Positions 35,343 to 47,728 are shown, numbered from the stretch's first letter. The stretch: 64,000 nucleotides of DNA from Dipteronia dyeriana (GCA_032871835.1 CM065296.1:56759288-56823287), one strand, 5' to 3'. Made by a program: numbers and translations. Notes: a model not told the origin generated them from the sequence alone.

Positions 35343-36552
35343 TGGGTTTTGGTGGTTGACCCCATATGGGGAGCTCAAGCAAATAGAGCGAACTGGCATC
35401 TTAATAAGCAAATAATTGTTCAATTTTTTGCTCTTTAATTAATTGCTTGAGTATCTTGGATGCATATATTATTATGTCTTTTTATTCAATAAGTGTGTTT
35501 TTGCCTTATTTGAAATGCATGTCTCATTTATGTTCAAACATGTATCTTTGGACTAGGAAACTTGATTGGGAAGTACATTTGATTGACCCAAAGTTTATCT
35601 CCATGCTTGTGAAAACTTGATCTTGACATGCTTAAAGTGTTATGCATGATGAATTTATTGAATGCTTACAAAATGATTGCAAATCTGTGTGCAAGTGTCT
35701 TTTGAGACTTCATTCAATAAGGATATTGTATCCATTTCAAGGATTTTCACATTCCTATAGTCTCTCTCTCTTTACTTAATTGAACAAGACTACTATCATA
35801 CGAGCATCTTTCCCGGAAAAATCTAATAGGACGCAATAGTCACTCATGTCTTGTTCAACTTGTAAAGTTTGATAGTTGCTTTTATGTTTTTGGTTGAACT
35901 ATATCTTGTTTTCCATTGTCAATTTGGTGCAAATTGGTTTGACTTCTCTTGGAACCTCATGTGTTATTTTCCTTTGCCAAATACCATGCTTTTGGAAGTT
36001 GATGTTGCATGTACTTCATTCAAGGCAATCTTTCGCACATGTTCCAATCAATAAAACTTCCATGAATTTCTCTCTCTCTTAATTAACCTGTATAAAGTTG
36101 TTGTATATGATTATGCATTTACATTGCAAATATCTCTCTTTGCTACAGCATCCCGGTTGGGAAATACGCCTTTGCCTATCTTGTGACAAAAAGGGGGAGT
36201 AGTGTTGGACTTAAGGGGAGTTGATATTGGCATGTTTTAAGGGGAGTTGACCTATTTAGGGGGAGCATCTTCTTTGTGCATTTTTGATGGCATGTTACTT
36301 GTTTCTATTTCATGCAAATTGCACTTGTTTTTATTTTTCTTGATCCCTCTCATACACTTGTCTTGGAAAGTGTAGTTCTTTGTTTTGTAGGGATGATCAT
36401 GCTACAAGAGATGAAAGATTTGAAGATTTAACTTTAGGTATCTCTTGTAACATAGAATGGTTGTTTGTTGACCTCTTGTTGTTTCTTGTTGTTTGTTATG
36501 AGGATACCTTGTGAGTGAGTGGTTTTGTCACGAAATAGCCAAAAGGGGAGAT
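35343..36552 (+). promoter_or_regulatory. 3' untranslated region of S with several polypurine tracts
   Basis: No frame longer than about 70 codons is open, so no envelope-like gene remains. Purine runs occur at 36187-36200 (aaaaagggggagtag), near 36212 (taaggggagttg), near 36238 (the same motif), near 36260 (agggggagc) and at 36539-36550 (ccaaaaggggag). The last one stands 2 bp before the 3' LTR and is the expected primer. Repeated purine tracts upstream of the LTR are known from Sireviruses. Confidence 0.8.
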
Positions 36553-38074
36553 TGTAAGTTCCTCGGTTTTTGATTGGCTTATTTCGTTGACAACGATATT
36601 TTGGGATCAATATTTAAGGGTAGTTTAGGGCTTTATTGTTTGTAACCAAGCTCAAGCATCAAAGGTAAAATCACTTGCTTAACTTCATTGAAGAGATTTA
36701 GTGCACACACTCACACTCATGCATTTTATTTTAATTATCTTGCTTGCATGCTTATTTGCCATTATGTGTGCCTTGTGTGTCCTATTTTTATCTGAGTGTT
36801 GAAAGTATGTTTGTGAATTAAAGAGAGGATTTTTTCCTCTATACCGTGGTCTAGACCACTCTCTGAGCAGTGCCCACGCCGTGGCCTGCACATCGGTGTT
36901 TGGCAAAGGATGCGCGCTGTGTCTACCGCTGTCTGTGCTTGCTGCCTACACCGCGGTCTCCCAAGCAGAGTTTCACAGAGAATGCACGTTTTCCAGACCG
37001 CGGTCTGTGCACACTGCATGCACAACGGCCTACAGAACGGCGTTGTCCAGACGATACACCGCTCTTTGTGCCGAGGTCTCGATACTTGCCTGGACCCCGG
37101 TACAGCCAGCGGTCCTGACGCGTTTTGGTTGCGTTTTTGCCAAAAATGACGTAGTTTCACTTTAGGCTTCATATAAATGAGCCATCTTCTCCCCAACTCA
37201 TTTTTGGGAGCTTCAAAACCTAATTTTAAGAGTGAGATAAGGTTCTTTAGAGAGAGAAGCTCCAAGAAGCCATTTTTACTCAACCAGCCTTAAAATCCAA
37301 AGCATCAAGTATCTTTCAAGCATGGGTTTCTTGTTTGTTCATGACTAGGTATTCTCTACATGTTCTAATCTTTATGTTTTCAATACTAAGACATGTATAC
37401 CTAGGGTTTTAGTCTTTATTGCACATTAATTGCTTGCTTGAGTGTTTAATTGTTTTTATGACATGCTTGTGTTTTGATTGTTGGTTGGGATGCATTAATT
37501 TGTGATAGCTAGCATTTAGGACGATTTTACCCTTCTAGCTAATTCTTCTTGCCTTTGCATTTAGAACATTGATATATAGGATTTGCTTTAATTGTCATTA
37601 TTAATCCTAGATAAGCATGAATGTATTGACCTAGCATTTTTGCATATTGAATATTCTTGCATATTCACTTAGGTTGCTATTATCTCTTCATTGTTGTTTT
37701 AGCTTGTGGCTAAGTGGTTAGTGCACAAGGCTAGTGATCCAAAATCACTATTAAGGCCCGTTGGGTTGAGTGAAAGGGTTAGTAACTGGAGGGTTAGACG
37801 GGAGGTCAACCTAGGTTGTAAACTTTTGCTCAATAGTGGTTTTTGAGGATCGAGGGTGGCGCTTTAAATAGCCTGTGGTTTTTATCATTTGGAGGGTTTC
37901 CACGTATATTTTCGGTGTTGTTATTGTTTTATGTTTGTTGTTACATAATTGAGCATTTAAGTAGAATGGGGTAGAATTGTTAATATTGATTAATTCACAA
38001 AATTGGTAATCTATCGAATTAAAACCTATTCACCCCCCTCTAGGTTATAGATACACACTTTCTTGGGAATTTTA
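36553..38074 (+). repeat. 3' LTR of S (1,522 bp)
   Basis: It starts TGTAAGTTCCTCGG and ends GGGAATTTTA, with the final CA changed to TA. The target duplication ggcaa follows. Several CCGCGG motifs of the 5' LTR are changed here to CCGTGG or CCGCTG. Confidence 0.95.
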
Positions 38075-38079
38075 GGCAA

Positions 38080-38679
38080 TTAAGAGGAGAGTTTCGGTCA
38101 GCCCTATTTTTCTAAGAGAAGAATTCGGCCATCATGGGAATTTTGAGGGAGAAAAATCTGATTTTACTCTAGACAAAATTCGATCATCTCTATACAATAG
38201 TGTGTGAATTCAGCCAAGAAGAGAAAAATGGGAACGTTTTTGTTTTCATTAGTACACTAGTATCCTTTACATTATAAGGGTTTTGTGTACAACATTGAAT
38301 CAAGGTTCACGCGAGTTTCAATCAAGTTGATTGATAATTCACAAGTGACTGGACGTTCTTGGATTTTTTCTCTTGGAGGATATTTGTAACTAACAAAGAA
38401 AAGATTTTGTTTTGTCTCCATCCTTATGTATACAATTTAAAGAAAGGGAGCCCATACTCTTAGGTGATTCACGTTCGTGATTGGATTGGAAGGTCTTGCG
38501 GAATCAATTCGGCACTTGTTCAATCTTCACGAGAAAAAGGTACGATACTTTTATATACGTCAATTAATCTAGGGTTAAGGTTCTCGTTGCATAAAAGGGA
38601 ATTTTTTTTATATATACGTAAACCCTAATTTTCGTTTTGTCATGCTTCCGTTGCGTTTTGAACCGCTTTTTTCCCTACA
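38080..38679 (+). repeat. 5' LTR of C, second part (600 bp)
   Basis: It resumes the LTR interrupted at 28557 and ends TTCCCTACA directly before the primer site. It matches the 3' end of the solo LTR (22651 onward, minus strand). Confidence 0.9.
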
Positions 38680-38681
38680 AT

Positions 38682-38693
38682 TGGTATCAGAGC
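38682..38693 (+). promoter_or_regulatory. Primer-binding site of C, initiator Met tRNA type
   Basis: TGGTATCAGAGC lies 2 bp after the LTR end, the same site as in S. Confidence 0.92.
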
Positions 38694-38818
38694 CAGTTTG
38701 TACCCTTGATTAATTGATATATGTGTTCATGAGTCTTTTACTTTTTATTGTATATATGCATGTTTTTGAAAGAGATGACACTCTAGGTATTCGCATATAT
38801 ATTTACATTGGAATGTAT

Positions 38819-38859
<41 letters not shown>

Positions 38860-39461
38860 TTATGTGGTTTTTTATTGCTCAATTTTGGTCCTAGAATTTC
38901 AATGTAATTTTGTTTTGGGATTGTAACAAGAAGGGTGGTCTATTATCGCCATAATTTCCTTCTTGGTAGTTGCTAAGTTTTTTTTATTTTTGTCGTTGTA
39001 ATAATAATAATAATAAAAAAACTGCAGTATTTTATTATTTAAATTCTTCTGTAATACATTCAAGTATCGACGACTTGAAGGTTTGAAGAATTAGGAGCAA
39101 CCGGAACAAGTTTGGGACCGTGCGAGCCATAACAACGAACGTGCGTGTGAAGAGTGCGCAACCACGTTTGTTGTGGCATGGGCTGTGCACGGCAGCCCTT
39201 TGTTAGCCATGGGCTGCACATGGCAGCCCTTTATGGGTTTGTGGTATGTGCACGCCCATGGGTAAGGGCGAAGGGTGCACATGCCCATGGGAGGTAACCG
39301 AGGGATTCCGAACAACGAAGGTCGCGTGAAGACTTGTTCGCCAAGAAAGGAGTTCTTGTATTCCAAGATATATGTAATTTACTTGTTTTTCTAGGATGGA
39401 CCAAAATTCTAGCTATTTATATTTTTGTAAATATTGCAATGTTTGTCATTGTTTGATAACT
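38694..39461 (+). other. Leader remnant of C, no coding sequence
   Basis: The sequence contains a (TA)n run at 38819-38857, a short (ATA)n run at 38999-39016 and a GC-richer patch at 39090-39310 with two hairpins. No gag-like frame is present. It ends at the insertion site of G2 and is joined beyond G2 to a fragment of the 3' LTR, so the rest of the internal region is deleted. Confidence 0.7.
39180..39229. repeat. Two short GC hairpins in the C leader
   Basis: GGGCTG...CAGCCC occurs at 39180-39198 and again at 39211-39229, each with a 6-bp stem and a 7-base loop, in a direct repeat 31 bp apart. They are followed by palindromic CCCATGGG near 39256 and 39283. Confidence 0.75.
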
Positions 39462-40377
39462 TGTCATATAGAATATGAGTGCCACTCATATATCCGAATT
39501 TTATCATGAACACGTCATCAACAAAGAGGATAAATTGCTAGGTGGATATCTGAATAGGCATTCATAAAATATCTTACAAGATATAGCCGAAGAAGAGAAA
39601 ACCCGAGTAAGCAGATATTGAATAAAACCTACTCAGGGTCAATCAACATTATATACTACTCGGGATCAGTTAAAGACACTCGGAACTGGTTAAATGACGC
39701 TTCTACTCGGGTTCAAATGATGTTACTCGGGGCCAGCTGGTATTATCCTTGCTCGGGATAAATATGAAGAAAACCAAATAAAAAGCCTAGCGCTTAGTTC
39801 ACATGGATTATGTCATTAAATACACGAAGATATCCATCAGGAAGAAATCCTAAAGAGAATAGAATACTGAGCTGGAAGGGTTCCCAATCAGGCAACAACT
39901 TTATTTCTTTAAAAAGACTACGCTCTTATATAAGGAAACAAGTCCAAATTGGACTACATTACTAGAATCCCATTCGATTTCAATACAAGACTCCGAAACA
40001 GGAAAGAAGACAATCAGCTTCAAACAAGAAAATAATTGTAATTAAATACAAAGATCTATTACTTGTACAAGGCATATTAGAGCTCTATAAACATATAAAT
40101 AGACCTATAATCTCGCCAAAAAAGATATACAACAATCAATAGAAATATACAGAGAGAAGAAAAAGAGATCGAGAGCTTGTAACATTCTAAATTCATAGTG
40201 GATTTTGGCTCGGTTGATTATTCAACCACCCATGGACGTTTCTCCGGTCATCAGAGTTTTACCACGCAAAAAACTCGTGTCTTGTTTACTTTCTCCTCCT
40301 CTCTCTCTCTTTGAAATCACCATCGAAATCCAATCCTTGTTGGCTTTTATGATACAATCCAGAAATCAACGTCAACA
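39462..40377 (+). repeat. 5' LTR of G2 (916 bp)
   Basis: It starts TGTCATAT and ends GTCAACA. Compared with the 3' LTR it carries extra bases at about 39470-39495, a near-perfect inverted repeat (atatgagtgccactcatat). Otherwise it aligns with 47729-48610. The element's motif actcggg recurs here as in G1 and G3. Confidence 0.9.
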
Positions 40378-40379
40378 AT

Positions 40380-40389
40380 TGGTGGTAGA
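40380..40389 (+). promoter_or_regulatory. Primer-binding site position of G2, altered
   Basis: TGGTGGTAGA stands 2 bp after the LTR, where G3 has TGGCGCTAGA. Two differences suggest decay of the site. Confidence 0.6.
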
Positions 40390-40425
40390 AGAATTGGCCT
40401 TGAACCTTCGACTTGATTAAAAGCA

Positions 40426-41984
40426 ATGGCAGGAAGCAGAAGCAGTTCCGGGGATGTCCAAAATCTCTGGATAATTTCCATGTTTGCAGTACCTCACGGG
40501 ATCTCGCTTCAACAACAGAAAACCAACCTACATTCCTGGCGGGGATCCAGCAAGTCCCTCCAACCAGTGGAGATCTGACACAACATTTTCGAGAAGAGTT
40601 GCAACAACTGGTGGCGAACGCAGCAAAGAAAATAGCAATGACGGGGTAAACGGGCGTAATGCCGAACTGACCACTAAAAAATACCGAGGCAGATACAGCA
40701 ACTACACCCTTCTTCAGAAAAAACTAGAGGAAATCCTGGCCATTCTAGAAACAAAGAATATGGTTTAAGAGCCACGCCGTCAATCTCAGTTTGCTCGGTG
40801 AGACACAACCAAATACTGCAGGTTCCACAAGGAAACAAGTCATGAGACTTCCAAGTGTTACTAGCTCAGAGATTACATAGAAACCCTCATTCGGGAAGAA
40901 CATCTATAGGATGTGATCTTGACAAGAGATGAAAAATCAGAAGCGAAGAAAGAGATCAGGGTCGATCACATCTCTGGTCGAAATCAAAGGGCCAGTCCAA
41001 AGGTCAATCAAGTAATACATACCATCTTTGAAGGACCATCCACTGGAAGAAGTAACCGAGAGCGAACTCAGGAAATCAGAGAAGCAGTAGAAGCAAGAAA
41101 TAACTTAGATGTAAACTGGGTCGAGCCAGACCCGAAGAGGGTAAAAGAAGGATGGAACCCAATAACATTCACAAAAGCAGACTCATATGGCATCGATGTT
41201 CAGCCAAATGACCCCTTAGTCATAAGTGCCCGGATGTGCCCGGATTGGTCACTTGGAAGTCAGGAGAATCCTGATAGATAATGGAAGCTCAACAGATAAT
41301 CTCAATGTAGCCGTTTATAATCAACTCAGGTTAGACCGAAAGAATCTACAACCCTTCCATACCCCACTCAGAGGATTCAGAGGAGTTGAGGTCAAGTCAC
41401 TCGGGACAGTACCTGTGAAGATTGGAGTGGCACCTTGCCAGAGAACTATATTGCTCGACTTCGTGGTGGTAAACTTGGACAATTGGCCATATAATGCACT
41501 ATTGGGATGACTATTTTTTAATAAAACTAAGGCCGTAACAACCACTTATTCCTTAATGATAAAATTCCTGACTGAATAGGGGGTCAGGGTAGTCAACGGA
41601 TCCCAAGAGATGGCCCGAAAAGCTAACCTGTCAGTATACAAGGACAAGAATGAACATGTTTGCACTATAACACAGCCGAGTCAGAACGAAAAGCCACTGT
41701 CATTTGAATTCTATCCAATGGAAGAGCCGAATGAATCCAAAACTGAACCGGTTGAAGAAATATTCTTGAAAAAAGATGAACCAGACAAAAAGGTCAAGAT
41801 CGGGGCCAACCTGGAAAGAAGAGTCAAACAAAGCCTCATTGATCTACTTAAAGAATACATGGATGTGTTCGCTTGGAGTCATGAAGACATGGTCAGGATA
41901 GATGCCTCGAATAATATCTCACCATCTCACAGTAAACCCAAATGTAAAACCGGTGATACAAAAGAGAAGATCATTCAATCTTGA
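40426..41984 (+). pseudogene. Gag (internally deleted) and protease of G2
   Basis: The start ATG 40426 (MAGSRSSSG, then a frame change) matches G3. Near 40630 the sequence jumps from the gag N-terminus to the region before the zinc-like C-terminal part (TKYCRFHKETSHETSK near 40810), so the central capsid domain is gone. The protease with LIDNGSSTDNLNVAVY has its catalytic Asp at 41277-41279. A linker follows (MARKANLSVYKDKNEH at 41610) with the conserved DVFAWSHEDM near 41864. Several stops lie between, for example near 40768 and 41510, and an extra T near 41906 shifts the frame before the polymerase. Confidence 0.85.
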
Positions 41985-44901
41985 AAGAAGTCAGGCAATC
42001 AATCAGGAAGTAGAGAAGCTACTCACTGTAGGATCAATTAGAGAGGTCAATTACCCTCAATGGGTGGCTAATGTAGTCCTCGTCCAAAAGAAGAATGGAC
42101 AGTGGAGGATATGCGTAGATTTCACAGATCTGAACAAGGCATGCCCGAAAGATAGTTTCCCACTTCCGAGGATAGATCAGTTGGTGGACGCTACATCACG
42201 CCATGAGCTACTCAGTTTCATGGACGCCTATTCGGGATATAACCAAATCCGGATGAGCAAGGCTGACGAGGAAAGAACAGCGTTCACGACTGATCAAGGT
42301 TTGTACTGTTGCAAAGTAATGCCCTTCGGATTAAAAAATGCAGGAGCAACATATCAAAGGCTGGTCAACAGAATCTTCGCATGGCAAATTGTAAGAAACA
42401 TGGAAGTATACATTGATGACATGCTGACCAAGAGCATCACGATAGACAAGAACACTTCAGACCTGAGGGAAACATTTGATGTCTTGAGGAGATACCAAAT
42501 GAAGCTAAATCCGAACAAGTGTTTGTTCGGGGTTCCTTTAGGAAGATTCCTAAATTTTCAAGTTCACCAAAGAGGAATCGAAGTCAACCCTTTGGCTTCT
42601 TTAGGAAGATTCATCTCAAAAGCCACAAACAGATGTGCACCATTTTTCAAAGTAAATAGAAAAGGGAAAAGACTTGAATTGAATGAAGAGTGCGAGCACG
42701 CATTCTTAAAAATTAAAGAATACTTAGGACATGCTATCATCCTTTCAAAACCTCAGATGGGGGAGACACTCTAACTGTACTTATCAATTACATAACTAGC
42801 AGCAAGCTCAGTTCTAGTCAGAACAGAAGATGGAGTACAAAAGCCAGTGTACTACACCAGTAAGGCACTTCTACCAGCTGAGACCAGATATTCACAGGCA
42901 GAAAAGATGGCCCTGGCACTAGTTTCAGCAGCAAGGAAGCTAAGGCCATACTTTCAGGCTCATACAATCCAGGTTCTCACCGATTGCCCATTGAAGCAGA
43001 TTTTACAGAAACAAGAGATTTCAGAGAGATTAACCAAATGGGCAATCGAGCTAAATGAATTCGATATCCACTACATCCCCAGTACATCTCTCAAAGGGCA
43101 AGCAGTGGTAGATTTTATAGCAGAATTCACAGAACTGAACCTGGAAGCAAAAAAGATGTTGGGTAAAAGTTTTACATGGAAACTATATGTTGATGGCTCT
43201 TCAAACACTCATGGCAGCGGGGCAGGGATTGTAGTATGCACTCCAGAATGAGACGATGTCTAATGTGCCATGAGGTTTGACTTCAAAGCCACCAACAATC
43301 AAGCCGAGTACGAGGCAATACTAGTTGGACTCAGAGTCTGCATAACTCTCGGGGCAGATAAGGTCGAGATATTCAGCGATTCACAGGTAGTTATCAACCT
43401 AGTCCTGGACGAGTACCAAGCTAAGGATGAAGGCATGATAATCTACTGTGGTATTGTGAAACAGCTCTTCCAGAAATTTATAGAATATAAGATTACCCAG
43501 ATCCCTAGGGAGGAGAATGAAAAGGCAGACGCATTATCCAAGCTAGCGTCAGCAACAACCACAATCAGGCCAAAGACTATTCCGGTTGCACATCTCCTTA
43601 AACCAAGCACAATTGAACCAAGAAACTTAGAAATTTTAGAAATCCGAACGCCGCCAGACGGTTGGATGACTCAACTAAAAAGGTTCCTGGAAGAAGGAGT
43701 GCTACCGGAAGATCCCTTACAAGCAAAACGTATCAGGTATAGATCAGCAAAGTACATATTGGTTGAAGGAGAATTAAACAGAAGGGGGTATTCCCGAACA
43801 CTCCAAAGATGTGTGTCAGAGGAAGATTCATATCGGATATTACAGGAAATCCATGCAGGAGTTTACGGAAACCACACTGGGGGTAAAAGTTTGGCACATA
43901 AGGTACTAATGCAAGGCTACTATTGGCCTACTCTATTCTCAGATGCACAACAGTGTTCAGAAAGTTGCAATACTTGCTAAAGGATTGCTAATGACATCCG
44001 ATAGCCCCGTGAGTAGCTCAGAAACCTCACGTCCCCATGGCCATTTGCCATATGGGGTTTGGATCTAATCGGCCCAATGCCAGCTGGGATAAGGGGTGGA
44101 GCGAAGCATGCCATAGTAGCTGTTGACTATTTCATGAAGTGGGTAGAAGGTGAAGCATTAGTGCATATCACAGAAGCAAACACCACAAATTTTGTGAAAA
44201 AGAATATACTTTATAGGTTTGGAGTCCCAAACACTATAATCACTGACAATGGCACTCAGTTTGACAACCTGAAATTCAGACAGCTGTGCAAAGAGTACCA
44301 GATTGCCAATTACTATGCCACACCTGCCCACCCTCAAACAAATGAGCAGGTGGAAGCAGTGAACAAAATCATCAAGCACACAATCAAAACAAAGCTAGAT
44401 GCCAAGAAAAGAAGCTGGGTTGAAAAGCTTCCCGAAGTATTATGGGCGTATCGGACAACAACGAGAACTTCAACAGGAGAGACTCCATTCATTGTGGCGT
44501 TTGGAACAGAAGCTGTTATCCCTAAAGAAACATCATATACGTCACCCTGGGTTAGGCCATATAATGAAGATAAGAACGTTGATATACTTTTGCAAAGTCT
44601 AGATGAGCTAGAAGTGAAAAGGGAGAAATCCTGAATACGAAATATGACATATCAGCAAAGAGTAGCTCGCCACTACAACTCTCATGTTCGGGTCAGAAAA
44701 TTCCAGCTAGGAGACCTGGTACTCAGGAAGGTGTCATTGAACACAAAAAATAAAGCTGCAGGTTCCCTGGCTGACAAATGGGAAGGCCCGTACAAAGTCG
44801 AAGGAATAGCTAGCCATGAAGCATATTGGATTGCACGACCCAATGAAGTGGTTTTACCCCGACCATGCAATGCCCAATATCTAAAGATTTTCTATTCTTA
44901 A
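41902..44901 (+). pseudogene. Reverse transcriptase, two RNase H domains and integrase of G2
   Basis: The polymerase is open from 41902 to 42774, with SFMDAYSGYNQI, MPFGLKNAGATYQ and YIDDM at 42409-42423. A deletion near 42592 removes part of the connection (GIEVNPLASLGRF). The native RNase H follows (RYSQAEKMALALVSAA at about 42886), then the second RNase H (YVDGSSNTHGSG near 43190, NQAEYEAILVGL, FSDSQVV) with a TGA at 43249 and a TAA near 43260. The integrase has the H-H-C-C finger (IHAGVYGNHTGGKSLAHK, CNTC), Asp at about 44060, ITDNGTQF with Asp 44245-44247, and EQVEAVNK. A TGA at 44632 interrupts the C-terminal part; the end KIFYS lies at 44901. It keeps the longest open polymerase frame of the gypsy copies. 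Confidence 0.9.
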
Positions 44902-45449
44902 AATTATTTTTTGTTCTTTCTTCTAGTCAGGATAATTTTAGTTAAGATAAATATTAGCTGTGGAATTTGAAACTTTATTGATTTTGCAGTTATGAATAAA
45001 AAATCAAACTCAGGATTTCCGAAAGAAAAGTATAGAACTTGGGATTTTCAAAAGAAAGCATATGATAATAAGAACATATGGAAGACAAGCATGATAATAA
45101 GAACATGCAAATAGAATACTCGGGACCATTAAATCCCGAATGGGCGGAGAAGCTGGAAGGAGCATGCCAGCCGAGCAAGGTCAAATGACCTTCGCAAAAA
45201 GGTAAACCAGATGCACCAGCTCGGGACGCAATCTGGAAAATTTCCGATGAAATGCGTAGCTGGGTTAAGCAATTAAAAAAGATTAAGATTCGGTAAACCC
45301 TTGCACATAAAAACTAGGGAGACGTCCTTGGTAATGCGTAAGGACTCGAACGTATGATTATGGTGAGCCATGATGTAATGTTTGGGTAGAAACCATGTAT
45401 GAAACACAAGTATAAACTGACTTGTCTGTTTGAAGATGACACGGTTAAT
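44902..45449. other. Spacer between pol and repeat array in G2
   Basis: It corresponds to 55604-56200 in G3 and 2025-2600 in G1, with shared phrases such as catgataataagaacatg. It holds no gene. Confidence 0.7.
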
Positions 45450-46018
45450 AATACTAGCCAGTTTAATAAGATACTTGGCATAAAGATTACAAGAGCCAGT
45501 TTAATAAGATACTTGACATTAAAATTATTCGGGTGACAACCGGTTTAATAAGATACTCGGTGAAGTTACCCGAACATCAGAGTTAGCCAGTTTAATAAGA
45601 TACTTGGCATAAAGATTACAAGAGCCAGTTTAATAAGATACTTGGCATAAAGATTACAAGAGCCAGTTTAATAAGATACTTGGCATTAAAATTATTCGGG
45701 TGGTAATTGGTTTAATAAGATACTCGGTGAAGTTACCCGAACATCAGAGTTAGGCAGTTTAATAAGATACTTGGCATGAAGATTACAATATCTAGTTTAA
45801 TAAGATACTTGGCATTATTCGGGTGACAATCGGTTTAATAAGATACTCTGTCAAGTTACCCGAACACCAGAAATAACCAGTTTAATAAGATATTTGTCAT
45901 AAAAATCGCAAGAGCCAGTTTAATAAGATACTTGGTGATCAAAGCTATTCAGAAAACAACCGATTTAATAAGATACTCGGTGAAGTTACCCGAACATTAG
46001 AGTTGAATAACATACTCG
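45450..46018 (+). repeat. Tandem array in G2, irregular units
   Basis: The core gtttaataagatact recurs about fifteen times. Units carry either tggcataaagattacaagag or the cggtgaagttacccgaac variant, alternating irregularly. It is homologous to the 91-bp arrays of G1 and G3, but with a different spacer and order. Confidence 0.88.
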
Positions 46019-46141
46019 GCATCAGTCAAGAAATTTCTTTAGCAATGAAAACAGATCAAGACCATTCAGCTCAGAAAAGATAAACTTGGGATTTTATTAA
46101 TCTCTCCAAAGAATTACAAATTTCTACAAATCTACAAAGAA

Positions 46142-47233
46142 TTACAAAGAATTTTTTATAATCCTACAAAAATCAAGGCTGTGAGGATTTTGAGCCCTTA
46201 CCAATACTCTGGTCAGGCACCATCTCGAACTCACGGAGCAGACTTTCGTTAGAAGGCCAAGCAATTGTGTCAACTGAGTCATCCATCCATTGGCTATAAT
46301 CCTCTCCTGGAATCGGCCCGACATTAGGCTCCACACCCTCTACGATCGACTCTTAACTGGTATAGAAGGTCGAGAGGGAGTGTTCGAATGGAATCTCTAA
46401 ATGCATAGGATGGGGCTCTTTACCTCGGCTACAGCAGTAAGCTCTCCATTCCTTCATCTGAGTTTGAAGAGACTCCAAGGACCGATCCACATGATGTTTG
46501 ATTGATAGCCCGATTGCCTCAGTGTAAAGAAGTGTCTGATTTCATTCGGGGATGATGGCGATAAGTTCATCCGGTTGTACATGTTCCACATGCACATCAA
46601 AATTTTGTAGCTATTCGGGGTCAGCTGAGCCAGAGCAATCCCTGTTTCAGCTAAAAACCAGGCAATGAATGGCAGAAAGGGAAGAGTGATACCGCAGCAG
46701 AGCATGGATCCGTAGATCGCCACCATACCAGGAGGAGGATTCCACATAGCTCTATCACCCGCTGGAATTAGAGTGATCGAGTTGGGCAAATCGAATCGGG
46801 AACGATACTTTTCTATTTCATTTGCCCTGACTACGTTCGGCTCGGTATCAAATCCACTTGGGCGAGTAGCAAAGAAAGAAAGGTGAGAGATTTTTGATGC
46901 CTCTTCAATGTAGTTCTCGTTGACAGTCTGTTCCCTGATCAGAATATCGCCCGAGTTGTTCTTACGGACTGCACTTCTACTTTGATGTTTTCCCATCCTT
47001 CGAAGAGGTACCCTGTGATCAGAAATATCATAATCAAAACTAGATGAAGAACTCGATACAGGGCTAAAAGTGACGTCAGGGTGAAGCCTAGAAACATCAA
47101 CTTCTAAAAATGAAGGTTCATCAGCAGGGATTTCCCCCAGTAATCTTCTAATGCAAGAAACCAACTGGAAATCCCCACGTTCTAATGCAATAAGAGCGAC
47201 ATTAAAAAGATGATGATGGGAAGATGGCTCCAT
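46142..47233 (-). pseudogene. Antisense gene of G2, truncated by an internal deletion
   Basis: The first 240 residues from MEPSSHHHLFNVALIALERG (47233) match exon 1 of the G3 gene, including GFDTEPNVV, EIEKYRSRFDLPNSI, MVAIYGSMLCCG and NRMNLSPSSPNEI. At about 46512 the frame TLRQ is joined out of frame to the exon-3 segment that in G3 encodes SIKHHVDRSLESL, so exon 2, both introns and the coiled coil are lost. The stretch 46142-46500 still holds the C-terminal exon in other frames. The domain looks intact up to the junction; a truncated protein could be made if the gene were transcribed. Confidence 0.8.
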
Positions 47234-47708
47234 TAAAACTAACCTTGAATAAAGTCTGATGCAAGATCTTCAATGGAAAGTCACGACCTTTTGCGTAAAG
47301 AAATCTGGGTTTAAGAAAAAAAATTATACTAAAAAATCTCTAAGAATGAACCATCTTTGTCTCAGTGAAGAATTTAAAGAATTAAAAGCACGGAATCCTA
47401 GATCTCAACGTGGGAAAAAAATATATAAGGATTTATGATGTAGGCGGCACACGGGGAAGCAAGTGAGTCATTTCTCATAAATGATATCGAAAAACGAAGA
47501 TGCAAGGGACACGTGTCAGAAGGAGAACTGGCTTTCGCCGTCAGAACTCTAAAACGTCGCCATCATTAGAGATCTCACGTAAGGAGGCAAATCGAATTTG
47601 TAGGGTCGTCATTAAAACACATCATTATGACAAGATATTTACTCGGGGTGCTGCAAAGATATTGAAAACTAATTAAAATACTTTTACCCAACGAAACCTT
47701 GTTCAGCA

Positions 47709-47728
47709 AAAATATTTTAAAGGGCTAT
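47709..47728 (+). promoter_or_regulatory. Polypurine tract of G2
   Basis: aaaatattttaaagggctat lies directly before the 3' LTR and corresponds to the G1 and G3 tracts, with a shorter G run. Confidence 0.7.

Larger units (their letters stand above)
28558..38074 (+). mobile_element. Sirevirus-like copia element S, complete ends (9,517 bp)
   Basis: Two LTRs of 1,525 and 1,522 bp, a primer site, gag, protease, integrase, reverse transcriptase, RNase H and purine tracts are all present in copia order. The 5-bp duplication ggcaa stands at 28553-28557 and 38075-38079, so this is one complete insertion. Long LTRs with palindrome clusters, a gag with a long charged coil and two zinc knuckles, and several purine tracts are known Sirevirus features. 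No envelope-like gene is found between RNase H and 3' LTR. Stops and frameshifts make it non-autonomous. Confidence 0.93.
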
